A stretch of 64,000 nucleotides of DNA from Pseudosporangium ferrugineum. Lineage in GTDB: Bacteria > Actinomycetota > Actinomycetes > Mycobacteriales > Micromonosporaceae. Below, one piece after another: positions 23,378 to 32,438 of the stretch (the stretch's first letter is position 1; each line of letters begins with the position of its first letter). The translations under genes and the position numbers were made by a program. Where the stretch lies: contig NZ_PVZG01000010.1 in NCBI RefSeq assembly GCF_003002065.1, forward strand, positions 268,021 to 332,020, given 5' to 3'. The notes below the pieces were generated by a model. It saw nothing but the letters and a program-made list of their open reading frames with translations. It searched no databases and was not told the origin of the DNA.

Positions 23378-26014
23378 ATGCGGACGTTGTCCTTTGTGTT
23401 CGGTCTTGTGCTCACCGCGACCCCGTTGGCCGTGCCGTCCCCGGCATCGGCCGCGGCCGGATGGACCGTGAGCGGGCCGGGCGGCGGCGTCTCCGCCCGG
23501 CTCGCCCTCGACGACGCGGGGCGCCTCAGCTTCGGCGTCGACCGGCAGGGCGCCCCGGTGCTGGCGCCGGCGCCGATCGGGATCACCACCGCCGGGACGG
23601 ACCTCAGCACGGGGCTCACCCTCGCCGGCCGCAGCAGCCGTACGGTGCGCGAGCGCTACACCCGCACCACCGGCAAGCAGCTCGAACGTGACGTGACCCT
23701 GGCCGAGTCCACGTTCGCCTTCACCGGTGCCGGCGGGGCGCGGCTCGACGTGATCGTCCGCGTCTCCGCCGAGGGTGCCGCGTACCGCTACGTGCTGCCC
23801 GCCGGCGGGACGGTGACCGGCGAGGCGTCGTCGTGGACGCTGCCCGCCGACGCGCCCGCGTGGCTGCTGCCGTACAACCCGAACTACGAGAACGTCCGGG
23901 TGCAGACGACCGCCGGGAGTGCCGCCGCCGGGGACTACGGCTTTCCGTCGCTGTTCCAGGTGGGCGCGAACTACGCCCTGCTCACCGAGTCCGACGTGGA
24001 CGGGCGGTACGACGGGGCGCGGCTGACCCATGCGGCCGGCTCCGGGGCGTACCGGATCGTCCTGGCCGACCCGGGCATCACCGCGACCGGCCCGCTGGCG
24101 ACGCCGTGGCGGGTCGCGGTCGTCGGCGACCTCGCCACCGTGACCTCCTCGATGCTGACCGACGACCTGGCCCCGCCGTCGAGGCTCACCGACACGTCCT
24201 GGGTACGCCCCGGCATGGTCGCCTGGTCCTGGCTGTCGGAGCACAGCAGCCCCTCGGATCCGGTGCGCCAGAAGCAGTACATCGACTTCGCGGCCCGCAA
24301 CGGCTGGCCGTACGTGCTCATCGACGAAGGCTGGAACGCGGCCTGGGTGCCGGAGGTCGTGCGGTATGCCCGCGCCCGCGGCGTCGACGTGCTGCTCTGG
24401 CTGCACTGGACCAGCCTCGACACCGACCAGGAACGGGACACCCTGCTGCCGCGGTTCCGCTCGTGGGGCGTGGCCGGCGTCAAGGTCGACTTCATGGACT
24501 CCGACAGTCAGGACCGCTTCCGCTGGTACGACGACATCCTCGCGGCCACCGCGGCGCAGCACCTGATGATCAACTTCCACGGCGCCACGATCCCGCGCGG
24601 CATCCAGCGCACCTGGCCGCACGTGATGACCCTGGAGGCCATCCGCGGGGCCGAACAGTTCCGCACCCGCGCGGCGACGAACACGATGTTCCCGTACACC
24701 CGCAACGTGGTCGGCGGGATGGACTACACCCCCGTCACCTGGGCGGTCACCGACCGGGACACCACCGATGCGCACGAGGTGGCGCTGGCCCTGGTGTACG
24801 AGTCGGGCTGGACCCACCTGGCGGACAGGCCGGAGACGTACGAGGCGCACCCCGAGGCGCTGCGCACCCTCAGCCGGCTGCCGACGGTGTGGGACGAGAC
24901 CCGGCTGCTCACCGGCGCGCCCGGCCGCGAGACCGTCGTCGCCCGGCGCCACGACGACCGCTGGTACGTCGGCGGCATCTCCGCGGTCGCCGCGCACACC
25001 GTCGCCGCCCCGCTCGGCTTCCTCGGCGGCGGGCGCTACCTCGCCGAGACCCTCCGCGACGGCGACCACGGCCTGGTACGCGAAAGCCGGATCGTGCGCC
25101 GCGGGGACACCCTGGAGGTGCCCGAGCCGGCGAACGGCGGGTTCGTGACGGTGCTGTGCGCGTACACCGGGGCGGCGACCTGCGACCGGCCGGTCCGCCG
25201 GGTGCCGGCCACCACCCTCACCCTCGACCCGTCCACGACCGACGTCCACCCGGGCGGGTCCGTCACCGTCGAGGCGGCGTTCACGCTTCCCGCCGGCGGC
25301 CCGATCACGGGCGTCAAGCTGGCGGCCCGCGCACCGCAGGGCTGGACGGTACGCGGACCGGCGGTCGCGGACAGCGGCATGCGCGGCGGCGACACCCTCC
25401 GCGGCACCTGGACGTTCACCGCCGGCGCCGGCGTGCCCACCGGCGCCACCGAACTCCCCGTCGCCGCCGAGTTCACCTTCGCCGGCGACCCCGGCTCCCC
25501 GGACACCCCGGGCAAGCGGCCGGTGCACGTCGAGGAGGTGGTCCGGGCGCTGGTGCCGCCCGCCGACCCGAGCGGCACGCCCGCGGTGAGCGACCTGCCC
25601 TTCCTGACCGAGAGCAACGGGTACGGCCCGGTCGAACGGGACCGGTCCAACGGCGAGTCCGCGGCCGGCGACGGCAACCCGATCACCATCCGCGGCACCG
25701 CGTACCCGAAGGGCCTGGGCATGCACGCGCCGGGCGAGGTCACGGTCTGGCTCGGCGGCGCCTGCACCCGCTTCTCCGCCCAGGTCGGCGTCGACGACGA
25801 GGTGGCCCAGTCCGGCTCGGTCGACTTCCGCGTCCTCGGCGACGACCGCGAGCTGGCCTCGAGCGGCGTACGCCGCAGCGCGGACCCGGCGGCGCCGCTG
25901 ACCGCCGACGTCAGCGGCGTCCGGATCCTGACGCTGCGGGTGACCGACGGCGGCGACGGCAAGAACTTCGACCACGCCGACTGGGCGGACGCCCGCCTCA
26001 GCTGCGGCTCCTGA
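23378..26014 (+). CDS. secreted GH97 alpha-glycosidase with NPCBM domain
   Basis: An 878-residue exported glycosidase. Signal peptide (1 to about 26) is followed by the GH97 N-terminal sandwich (about 30-260), the catalytic barrel (about 270-540: WPYVLIDEGWN, GVKVDFMDSDSQ, MINFHGATIPRG, MTLEAIRGAEQ) and a C-terminal GH97 sandwich. A NEW3-like domain follows, then an NPCBM sugar-binding domain ending KNFDHADWADARL. The Asp in KVDFMD is where retaining GH97 alpha-galactosidases carry the nucleophile, so alpha-galactosidase activity is more likely than SusB-type alpha-glucosidase activity. That choice is inferred. The neighbouring symporter could take up the released sugar. Confidence 0.9.
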   Translation: MRTLSFVFGLVLTATPLAVPSPASAAAGWTVSGPGGGVSARLALDDAGRLSFGVDRQGAPVLAPAPIGITTAGTDLSTGLTLAGRSSRTVRERYTRTTGKQLERDVTLAESTFAFTGAGGARLDVIVRVSAEGAAYRYVLPAGGTVTGEASSWTLPADAPAWLLPYNPNYENVRVQTTAGSAAAGDYGFPSLFQVGANYALLTESDVDGRYDGARLTHAAGSGAYRIVLADPGITATGPLATPWRVAVVGDLATVTSSMLTDDLAPPSRLTDTSWVRPGMVAWSWLSEHSSPSDPVRQKQYIDFAARNGWPYVLIDEGWNAAWVPEVVRYARARGVDVLLWLHWTSLDTDQERDTLLPRFRSWGVAGVKVDFMDSDSQDRFRWYDDILAATAAQHLMINFHGATIPRGIQRTWPHVMTLEAIRGAEQFRTRAATNTMFPYTRNVVGGMDYTPVTWAVTDRDTTDAHEVALALVYESGWTHLADRPETYEAHPEALRTLSRLPTVWDETRLLTGAPGRETVVARRHDDRWYVGGISAVAAHTVAAPLGFLGGGRYLAETLRDGDHGLVRESRIVRRGDTLEVPEPANGGFVTVLCAYTGAATCDRPVRRVPATTLTLDPSTTDVHPGGSVTVEAAFTLPAGGPITGVKLAARAPQGWTVRGPAVADSGMRGGDTLRGTWTFTAGAGVPTGATELPVAAEFTFAGDPGSPDTPGKRPVHVEEVVRALVPPADPSGTPAVSDLPFLTESNGYGPVERDRSNGESAAGDGNPITIRGTAYPKGLGMHAPGEVTVWLGGACTRFSAQVGVDDEVAQSGSVDFRVLGDDRELASSGVRRSADPAAPLTADVSGVRILTLRVTDGGDGKNFDHADWADARLSCGS

Positions 26015-26671
26015 TCAGCGCAGCTTCTCGACGGCCTCCACGGTGAGGTCGTCGAGGGTCTCGATCACCAGGCTCGCCAGCGCCAGCGCGTCGGGCGCGG
26101 GCGGGTAGACGCCGTGCGGCACCGCGATCACCGCGAGGCCCGCGGCGCCGGCCGAACGGAGGCCGTTGCTGGAGTCCTCGACCGCCGCGCACGCCCGTGG
26201 GTCGAACCCGAGCCGCCCGGTCGCGGCGAGGTAGACGTCCGGGGCCGGCTTGCCGCGGGGAACCTCCTCGGTGGACAGCGTGGTCCGGAAGGCGCCGGTC
26301 AGGCCGGCGGTCTCCAGCACCTGGTCGATGAGGATCCGCGCCGACGAGCTCGCCAGGGCCAGCGGGAAACGGTCGGCGAGGCGGCGGACCGCGTCGACCG
26401 AGCCGGGGATCAGCGGCAGGGCCTCCCGGTAGCGCCCGGCCATGCGGCCGAGGACGTCGGCGGCGACCTGCTCGGGCGTACGCGGCACGCCCACGTCCTC
26501 GCTCAGGTGCCGCGACCACTCGCCGGTGCTCATGCCCATCATCCGGGTCTGGGTGTCGGGCAGGAACTCGCGGCCGTGCTCGGCGACGTAGCCGCGGCGG
26601 ACCTCCTCCCAGACCTCCTCGGTGTCGATGATGACGCCGTCCAGATCGAAGACCACGGCCTCGACGGTCAC
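26015..26671 (-). CDS. HAD superfamily hydrolase, beta-phosphoglucomutase-like
   Basis: A 218-residue HAD phosphatase/phosphomutase. Motif I is FDLDGVIIDTE (Asp nucleophile and general acid Asp, residues about 8-18). Motif II Ser lies in ALASSSA, the motif III Lys in PRGKPAPDVYL and motif IV in AVEDSSNG. The alpha-helical cap sits between motifs I and II. These enzymes dephosphorylate small sugar phosphates or similar metabolites. Its GTG overlaps the stop of the upstream LLM gene by 4 bp, so both are translated from one message. Confidence 0.87.
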   Translation of the reverse strand: MTVEAVVFDLDGVIIDTEEVWEEVRRGYVAEHGREFLPDTQTRMMGMSTGEWSRHLSEDVGVPRTPEQVAADVLGRMAGRYREALPLIPGSVDAVRRLADRFPLALASSSARILIDQVLETAGLTGAFRTTLSTEEVPRGKPAPDVYLAATGRLGFDPRACAAVEDSSNGLRSAGAAGLAVIAVPHGVYPPAPDALALASLVIETLDDLTVEAVEKLR

Positions 26672-27540
26672 AGCGCCTCGATCGCGGGCAGCACCCGGGT
26701 ACGCAGGATCTCGATCTTGTCGAGGCTGGGGAGGCCCGGTATCCCGCCGTGTCCCACGGTGAACCCGAGGCCGGCCAGGCGGGTGAGCGCGGCGACGATC
26801 GCGTCCACGTTCTCGCCCTTCTCCCCCGGGTCGAGCGGCACCAGCGCCGTCTTCTCGATGTCGTCGTAGTCGCGGCCCTCGGCCTCGCAGTGCTGCCGCA
26901 GCACGTCGAGCTTGTGCCCGATCTCGGGACTGTCGAAGAGGTTGCAGGAGTCCGCGTACTTCGCCACGAAGCGCAGGGTCTTCTTCTCGCCACCGCCCCC
27001 GATGAGGATCGGCGGGTGCGGCCGCGACAGCGGCGCCGGGGAGTTCAGCGGGCGCCCCAGCCGGTAGTGGCGGCCCTCGTACGGCGTCTCGTCGCCGTGG
27101 AACATGCGGTGGCAGATCTGCAGGGTCTCCTCCAGGCGCTCGAAGCGCTCGGCGGTCGGCGGGAAGAACAGGCCGAGCCCCGCGGACTCCTCGGCGTTCC
27201 AGGCCGCGCCGATGCCGAGCATCGCCCGGCCCCCGGAGAGCACGTCCAGGGTGGTCACCGCCTTGGCGAGCAGGCCGGGATCCCGGTACGTCACGCCGGT
27301 CACCATGGTCAGCAGCTTCGCCCGCCGGGTGTGCCCGGCGAGAAACCCGAGCGCCGTGTACGCCTCCAGCATCTCGTGCTCCGGCGGGCCGAGGAAGCCG
27401 ATCTGCCAGAGATGGTCCATGACGCTGATCCGGTCGAAGCCCGCCTCGTCGGCCGCCGAGGCGATCTCCGCCAGCTGCGGTCCGAGCCGCTCGGCGCCGC
27501 CGGGCCAGGTGAAATCGGAGATGTGCAGACCCAGTTTCAC
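26668..27540 (-). CDS. LLM-class F420-dependent oxidoreductase
   Basis: A 290-residue luciferase-like TIM-barrel enzyme expected to use F420. Typical segments are LHISDFTWPGG at the N-terminus, FDRISVMDHLWQ (strand 2 with the conserved His), LLTMVTGVTYRDPGLLAKAV, LDVLSGGRAMLGIGAAW, and PHPPILIGGGGEKKTLRFVA. The order and length (about 290) match the mycobacterial TIGR03560-type subgroup. It is the first gene of a two-gene operon with a HAD phosphatase, overlapping it by 4 bp. The substrate is not predictable; the phosphatase partner suggests a phosphorylated intermediate. Confidence 0.88.
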   Translation of the reverse strand: MKLGLHISDFTWPGGAERLGPQLAEIASAADEAGFDRISVMDHLWQIGFLGPPEHEMLEAYTALGFLAGHTRRAKLLTMVTGVTYRDPGLLAKAVTTLDVLSGGRAMLGIGAAWNAEESAGLGLFFPPTAERFERLEETLQICHRMFHGDETPYEGRHYRLGRPLNSPAPLSRPHPPILIGGGGEKKTLRFVAKYADSCNLFDSPEIGHKLDVLRQHCEAEGRDYDDIEKTALVPLDPGEKGENVDAIVAALTRLAGLGFTVGHGGIPGLPSLDKIEILRTRVLPAIEAL

Positions 27541-27702
27541 GGGGGTTCCTTCCCTCGGGTGATTCCCCTGGAACCCTACTGCGACAGTCGGGATGATCTC
27601 CCCATACTGTCCGGTCCGGTTGACGCAACGTAATCAATTGGTAAGTTGTCTCCGGTCCCTGGACCCCGCCCCCGAAAGTCCCGCCGCCGAGGAGCCACCG
27701 CC

Positions 27703-28719
27703 ATGCCTCCCTCGTCGCGACGCCCGGTGCCGACCCACGCCGCGTCGTCACCGACCGTGACAGTTGTGATACCCGCCCTCAACGAGGAGGACAACCTCCC
27801 CCTCGTGCTGGAGAACCTGCCGCCCGTCGACGAGGTCGTCGTCGTGGACGGCCGCTCCGACGACGACACCGTCGCGGTGGCCCGCGAGGTGCGCCCCGAC
27901 GTCGTCGTGGTGCGCCAGACCCGGTCCGGCAAGGGCAACGCGCTCGCGTGCGGCTTCGCCGCCGCCACGGGCGACATCGTGGTGACCGTGAACGCCGACG
28001 GCTCCGCGGACCCGCAGGAGATCCCGCGCTTCGTCGACGCGCTGCTCTCCGGCGCCGAGGCCGCGCACGGCTCGCGCTTCCGCTACGGCGGCGACCACCG
28101 CGACGCCCTGCCCGCCGAGCGCCTCGGGCACGCCGTGCTGAGCCGGCTCGTCAACCTGCTGTTCCGGACCCGGTTCACCGACCTGAGCTGCGGCTACAAC
28201 GCGTACTGGCGGGAGCTGCTGCCCGTGCTCGGCCTGCCCGGACCGGAGGTGCCCGGGCTCAGGCGCGGCCGCCTGGCCTGGGGCGACGGGCCGGAGAGCG
28301 AGACCCTGATCACGATCCGGATGGCGACCCGCGGCCTGCGCGTGGTCGAGGTCGCGACGATCGGCTATCCCCGCATCCACGGCGACCGGCCGCGGCGGCT
28401 GCTCCCGGCGGCGCTGCGGGTGCTGCGCACGGTCGTGACCGAGTACGCCCGCCGCTGGCGCCGCCCGCCGTCCCGGCCCGCGCTGCCTCCCGCGTTCCCG
28501 CCGGCCGCACCCTCGGCGTCGCCCTCACCCTCATCCTCGCCCCCGCCCTCGCCTTCCGCGGAGTCCGGGCGGCACGCCGCACGGCACTCCGTTGCGCCGC
28601 CGCCGCGCACCCGTCGCCGTCCGGACCTGCGGGTGATCCGGGGCGAGGGGCGCGACGAGCGATGGGACGGCCCGTCGCAGTACCGGGCCGTGCCGGGCGA
28701 GAACTACCGGCCCTACTGA
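27703..28719 (+). CDS. family 2 glycosyltransferase
   Basis: A 338-residue GT-A glycosyltransferase. VTVVIPALNEEDNLPLVL (about 19-36) is the nucleotide-sugar entry strand, VDEVVVVDGRSDDDT the second, and VTVNADGSADPQEI carries the DxD-like metal site. GSRFRYGG and LSCGYNAYWR are acceptor-side motifs seen in dolichol-phosphate-mannose-synthase-like enzymes. There are no membrane helices. After residue about 260 a Pro/Ser/Arg-rich tail takes over that is probably disordered. RBS GAGGAG lies 8 bases before the ATG. The 3' end overlaps the convergent fgd gene by 7 bp. Confidence 0.88.
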   Translation: MPPSSRRPVPTHAASSPTVTVVIPALNEEDNLPLVLENLPPVDEVVVVDGRSDDDTVAVAREVRPDVVVVRQTRSGKGNALACGFAAATGDIVVTVNADGSADPQEIPRFVDALLSGAEAAHGSRFRYGGDHRDALPAERLGHAVLSRLVNLLFRTRFTDLSCGYNAYWRELLPVLGLPGPEVPGLRRGRLAWGDGPESETLITIRMATRGLRVVEVATIGYPRIHGDRPRRLLPAALRVLRTVVTEYARRWRRPPSRPALPPAFPPAAPSASPSPSSSPPPSPSAESGRHAARHSVAPPPRTRRRPDLRVIRGEGRDERWDGPSQYRAVPGENYRPY

Positions 28720-29720
28720 CCCTTGGCGCGCTCGCGGAGGCGGGGCAGCACCTCGTCGCCGTACACGCGCAGGAACCGGTCCTGATCCGGGCCCGGCGCG
28801 TGGAACACCAGGTGCTTGAAGCCCATGTCGAGATACTCGGCGACCTTGGCGGCATGCTCGTCGGGGTCCGACGAGACGATCCAGCGGGTCACCGTACGGT
28901 CGACGGACAGCGCGTCGGCCCGGCGCTGCATCTCGATCGGGTCCTCGACGCCGGTCTTCTCCTCGGGCGACAGCGCCAGCGCGCCCCAGTAGTGGGTGTC
29001 GTTGCGGGCCTTCTCCAGGTCGGGGTCGAAGGAGACCTTGACCTCGATCATCAGGTCGATGCCGTCCAGCGAGCGGCCCGCCTTGCCGGCGCCCTCGCGG
29101 ACGGCGGGCAGCAGCGTGCCGGTGTAGAGGTCGTGCCCCTTGCCGCTGGTCGTGATGAAGCCGTCGGCGACCCGCCCGGCCAGGCGGGTGGCGGCTGGGC
29201 CCGAGGCGCCGATGTAGATGGGCACCGGCTGCTCCGGCTTGTCGTAGATCGTGGCCAGTTCGGTGCGGTAATACGTGCCCTCGAAGGTGACCCGGTCCTC
29301 GGTCCAGAGCTGCCGGATGAGCGCCACCGCCTCCTTGAGCCGGGCGAAGCGCTCCTTGCCCTCCGGCCAGGTCAGGCCCAGCGGCACCTCGTTGAGCGAC
29401 TCGCCCGAGCCGACGCCGAGGATCACCCGGCCCGGGGCGAGGCAGCCCAGCGTCGCGAAGGCCTGGGCCACGACCGCCGGGTGGTAGCGGAACGTCGGGG
29501 TCAGCACGCTGGTGCCGAGCAGGACCCGCTCGGTGCCGGCGGCCAGGGCGCCGAGCCACGGCAGGGCGGCCGGGGCGTGCCCGCCGTCGTGCCGCCACGG
29601 CTGGAGGTGGTCGCTGACGAACACGGAGTCGAAGCCGTGCTGCTCCGCGTCGATGCCGTAGCGCAGGAGCTCACGCGGCGCGAACTGCTCCGCCGATGCC
29701 TTGTAGCCGAACCGAATCAT
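28713..29720 (-). CDS. fgd: F420-dependent glucose-6-phosphate dehydrogenase
   Basis: A 335-residue LLM enzyme closely following mycobacterial Fgd1 along its whole length. It shares GYKASAEQFAPRELL, VSDHLQPWRHDGGHAP (His for F420/G6P catalysis), LLGTSVLTPTFRYHPAV and the loop IYIGASGPAA. FITTSGKG (phosphate side) and RWIVSSDPDEHAAKVAEYL are also shared. It oxidises glucose-6-phosphate to 6-phosphogluconolactone while reducing F420, supplying F420H2 to the other F420 enzymes of the cell, possibly including the LLM proteins encoded nearby. It is transcribed alone and overlaps the convergent glycosyltransferase by 7 bp. Confidence 0.92.
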   Translation of the reverse strand: MIRFGYKASAEQFAPRELLRYGIDAEQHGFDSVFVSDHLQPWRHDGGHAPAALPWLGALAAGTERVLLGTSVLTPTFRYHPAVVAQAFATLGCLAPGRVILGVGSGESLNEVPLGLTWPEGKERFARLKEAVALIRQLWTEDRVTFEGTYYRTELATIYDKPEQPVPIYIGASGPAATRLAGRVADGFITTSGKGHDLYTGTLLPAVREGAGKAGRSLDGIDLMIEVKVSFDPDLEKARNDTHYWGALALSPEEKTGVEDPIEMQRRADALSVDRTVTRWIVSSDPDEHAAKVAEYLDMGFKHLVFHAPGPDQDRFLRVYGDEVLPRLRERAKGQ

Positions 29721-29729
29721 GGTCCGACC

Positions 29730-31682
29730 CTATCCCGCGGCCTTGTACGCCTTACCCGCCTCGGTCGGCGTCCGCGCATCCCGGTACAGCCCGAAGTCGA
29801 CGCTGTCGCCGACGGCCGGGAGCCCGAACCAGGCGTAGCGCTCGACGTACGAGCGGGACTCCAGGCCCCGGGTGCTGCCCTTGATGAACGCCACCTCCTG
29901 GGCGGCGCTCGGATACTTGGGGCTGCCGGAGAAGTTCATCAGGCCGTACTCGGTGACCCAGACCGGCAGGTCGTACCGGCGGTGCACGGCGTCGACGTAG
30001 CCGAGGAACTGGCCGACCGCCGCGCTGCTGAAGTCGGAGCCGTACCAGTGCAGGGTGATGAAGTCGACGCGCAGGTTCTTCTGCTTCGCGCCCTTCATGA
30101 ACCGGTCGAGCCAGCCGCCCGAGGTGTCCCCGCCGTACGCGACCGCGGGACTGCCCAGCCGCAGGCCGGTCGCCTGGAGCCGGGGCCACGCCGCCAGCGC
30201 GTCCTCGACGCTCATGTTCGCCTGGCCGCCCATGTCGGGCTCGTTGAAGCCGAGCAGGACGTCGCCCTCCCGCTTGACCTTGGCCAGGGTGGCGTCGGTG
30301 ACGTTGGCCCTGCCCCACACCATCGGCACGAACTCGACGTCCGCGGGCGCCGGCATGCTGTCGTTGTCGGGCGCCCAGTTGTAGTACCAGCCCGCGCCCA
30401 CGTCGTCGAGCGCGCCCTTGATGCCGTCGAACTGCCAGGTGCCGACGCCCTTCTTCGCGGACGTCGCGGTGGGCGGCACCGGGGCGACCGCCCTGGGCTT
30501 CTTCTTCGTGGGCGACGGCTTCGCCGACGGCCGGGCCGAGGTGACGCTCGGCGTGACGGACGCGGGAGCGGGCAGCGAGAGCCGCGGCGCGGGGGCCGTC
30601 GTGGTGACCACCGCCGCGCTGGCGACCGGCTTGTCGTCGTCGGCGTAGACGACCACCGCCGCGCCGCCGCCGGCCACCGCGCCGGTGGCCAGCACGGCCG
30701 TGAGCACCCGCCGGCCGACGCCCACCGTGCCCTTGACCGCGATCTTCGCCGCCAGCGCCTTGCCCGAACCGGCCGCCGCGTGCGCCCCTGAACCCGCCGC
30801 GTGCGCCCCAGAACCCGCCGCGTGCGCCCCAGAACCCGCCGCGTGCGCCCCTGAGCCTGCCGCGGCTTGCGTCCCGGCGGTCGCGGCGCCCGAGCCGGCC
30901 GCGCCGAGGCCCGGGAGCGCTCCCGCGAGGGTGTGCGGCAGCGGCACCAGGGCCATCCCGACCAGGAGCTTCTCCGCGGCCACCAGGCCCGACCAGGCCG
31001 GCGAGCACTGCCGGCAGTCACGGGTGTGGCGGGCGATGCGCTTGCGCCACAGCGGCCCCGGCCGCCCGTCCCAGCCCGCGGTGACCAGGCCCAGCTCCGG
31101 GCAGGACGGGGCGGCGGCGAGTGCCCGCACCACCACGCGGGCCGTCTCGAGCTGGCCCTTCATCCGCTGGATCCGGACCGCCGCGTGCTGCCGGGACACC
31201 TCGATGGCGTCGACGATCTCGTCGCGGGTCAGCTCCCCGGACGCCTCCAGCCACCACAGCGCCAGCAGCTCGCGGTTGTCCTCGTCGAGCCAGCGGGTGG
31301 CCTCCGCGGTCTCCCGGCGCTGACCGGCCAACTCCAGCCGGGTGATCGCCAGGTCGGTGAAGTCGGCGCCGGGGTCGCGCAGGTCGTCCGGGAGCAGCTC
31401 GTCGGGGGCGGCCCGGCGTACCCGGTAGCGCTCCCGCACCTGGCGCACGGTGATCGCCACGAGCCAGGACCGGAACGCCGCCGGATCGCGCAGGTCGCCG
31501 AGGTTGCGCAGCACCCGGAGCATGGTGTCCTGCACGACGTCGTCGACGTCGGCGTGCCCGTCCAGCGCCCGGCCGACGATCGTGTAGACCAGCGGCAGGT
31601 ACCCGGCGACGAGGCGGTCGACGGCGGCCGGGTCGCCGGCGCGGGCAGCCACCACCGTCGCGGTGTCCGGTTGAAACGCCAT
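29730..31682 (-). CDS. ECF sigma factor - transmembrane - GH128 glucanase fusion
   Basis: A 650-residue single-chain fusion. Residues about 8-90 are sigma region 2 (HADVDDVVQDTMLRVLRN) and about 120-185 sigma region 4 (LTRDEIVDAIEVSRQHAAVR). His219, Cys223 and Cys226 form an HxxxCxxC zinc motif as in anti-sigma factors. Four GSGAHAA heptads (about 276-303), one membrane helix (about 326-346) and a Pro/Lys linker follow. Residues about 411-650 are a GH128/Asl1-type beta-1,3-glucanase with the probable acid Glu481 (GFNEPD) and nucleophile Glu578 (WVTEYG). The cytoplasmic part would bind RNA polymerase while the enzyme faces out. Release by proteolysis is likely needed for promoter use; that is inference. 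Confidence 0.88.
   Translation of the reverse strand: MAFQPDTATVVAARAGDPAAVDRLVAGYLPLVYTIVGRALDGHADVDDVVQDTMLRVLRNLGDLRDPAAFRSWLVAITVRQVRERYRVRRAAPDELLPDDLRDPGADFTDLAITRLELAGQRRETAEATRWLDEDNRELLALWWLEASGELTRDEIVDAIEVSRQHAAVRIQRMKGQLETARVVVRALAAAPSCPELGLVTAGWDGRPGPLWRKRIARHTRDCRQCSPAWSGLVAAEKLLVGMALVPLPHTLAGALPGLGAAGSGAATAGTQAAAGSGAHAAGSGAHAAGSGAHAAGSGAHAAAGSGKALAAKIAVKGTVGVGRRVLTAVLATGAVAGGGAAVVVYADDDKPVASAAVVTTTAPAPRLSLPAPASVTPSVTSARPSAKPSPTKKKPRAVAPVPPTATSAKKGVGTWQFDGIKGALDDVGAGWYYNWAPDNDSMPAPADVEFVPMVWGRANVTDATLAKVKREGDVLLGFNEPDMGGQANMSVEDALAAWPRLQATGLRLGSPAVAYGGDTSGGWLDRFMKGAKQKNLRVDFITLHWYGSDFSSAAVGQFLGYVDAVHRRYDLPVWVTEYGLMNFSGSPKYPSAAQEVAFIKGSTRGLESRSYVERYAWFGLPAVGDSVDFGLYRDARTPTEAGKAYKAAG
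30778..30861 (-). repeat. 21-bp coding minisatellite, 4 copies
   Basis: Four 21-bp units (30778-30798, 30799-30819, 30820-30840, 30841-30861) encode GSGAHAA repeats in the fusion protein. They form a flexible cytoplasmic linker between the zinc motif and the membrane helix. The period keeps the frame. Confidence 0.9.
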
Positions 31683-31910
31683 CAGTCCTCAGAACCTCTC
31701 CGTGGGGCATCGATCATCGCTCGCGGCCGCGGATCTGACGACCACGGGTAGGGAGACGGCCCGAACGGGCTGCGATAACAGGAAGTTCGGCCGAGGCCCG
31801 GGGCGACCCGCGCCGACGAACTCCGGGGCGGCCGTGATTAGGCGGCGGCCGGGCCGGGAACATCAGGACCGGGCCCGGCGGGGGCCGCACCGGCAGCGGA
31901 GGAGGCGGGC

Positions 31911-32312
31911 ATGCGTATCTCGGTCCACCTGAATCTGCCGCGCGAGGTCGGCAGCGTCCCGGCCGTGCGGCGGCTGCTGCGGTGCGCCCTGGCGACCTTC
32001 GGGGTCGACCGGCAGGACGGGGACGACCTCGAGCTGGCGCTCACCGAGGCGTGCGCCAACGTGGTGAACCACGCGGCCGGCGCGGACAGCATCCAGGTCC
32101 GCCTCGACGTCGCCGCCGACCGGTGTGCCATCGACGTGGCCGACAACGGTGCCGGTTTCGACACCGGCGAGGTGGCCGAGCCCGACGCGACCAGCGACCG
32201 GGGCCGCGGACTGTTCCTCATCAAGGCCCTGAGCGAGAACGTACGGATGCAGTCCGTCCCGCGCCGGGGAAGCCTGATCCACTTCGAGAAGTCGTTCGCC
32301 GGAGCGCGCTGA
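31911..32312 (+). CDS. RsbW-like ATP-binding protein (anti-sigma kinase type)
   Basis: A 133-residue HATPase_c_2 protein. The N-box LALTEACANVVNHA (about 43-56), G1 box VADNGAGFD (about 76-84) and GRGLFLIKALSE (about 98-109) are intact. In partner-switching systems such proteins bind a sigma factor and phosphorylate an anti-anti-sigma protein, and a SpoIIE-type phosphatase reverses this. The next gene encodes such a phosphatase, but no STAS anti-anti-sigma gene is adjacent. RBS GGAGGAGG precedes the ATG. It is divergent from the sigma-glucanase fusion with a 228-bp gap that probably holds both promoters. Confidence 0.85.
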   Translation: MRISVHLNLPREVGSVPAVRRLLRCALATFGVDRQDGDDLELALTEACANVVNHAAGADSIQVRLDVAADRCAIDVADNGAGFDTGEVAEPDATSDRGRGLFLIKALSENVRMQSVPRRGSLIHFEKSFAGAR

Positions 32313-32438
32313 CGCCGTACCCCGCAACGCCCCGGCCGATCGCCACGCGCGGCCCGGCGCGACGCCGCCGTACGCGTTTCCTATCATTCTTGCTCTACAG
32401 CAAATATTGCCGTCCCGGCGAGGCGAAAGAGGGGTCCA

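Noticed and set aside
19993..23619. 1208-residue minus-strand open frame across the symporter and S15 genes
   Set aside because: It spans genes in other frames and on both strands, with no recognisable domain. It is an artefact of base composition.
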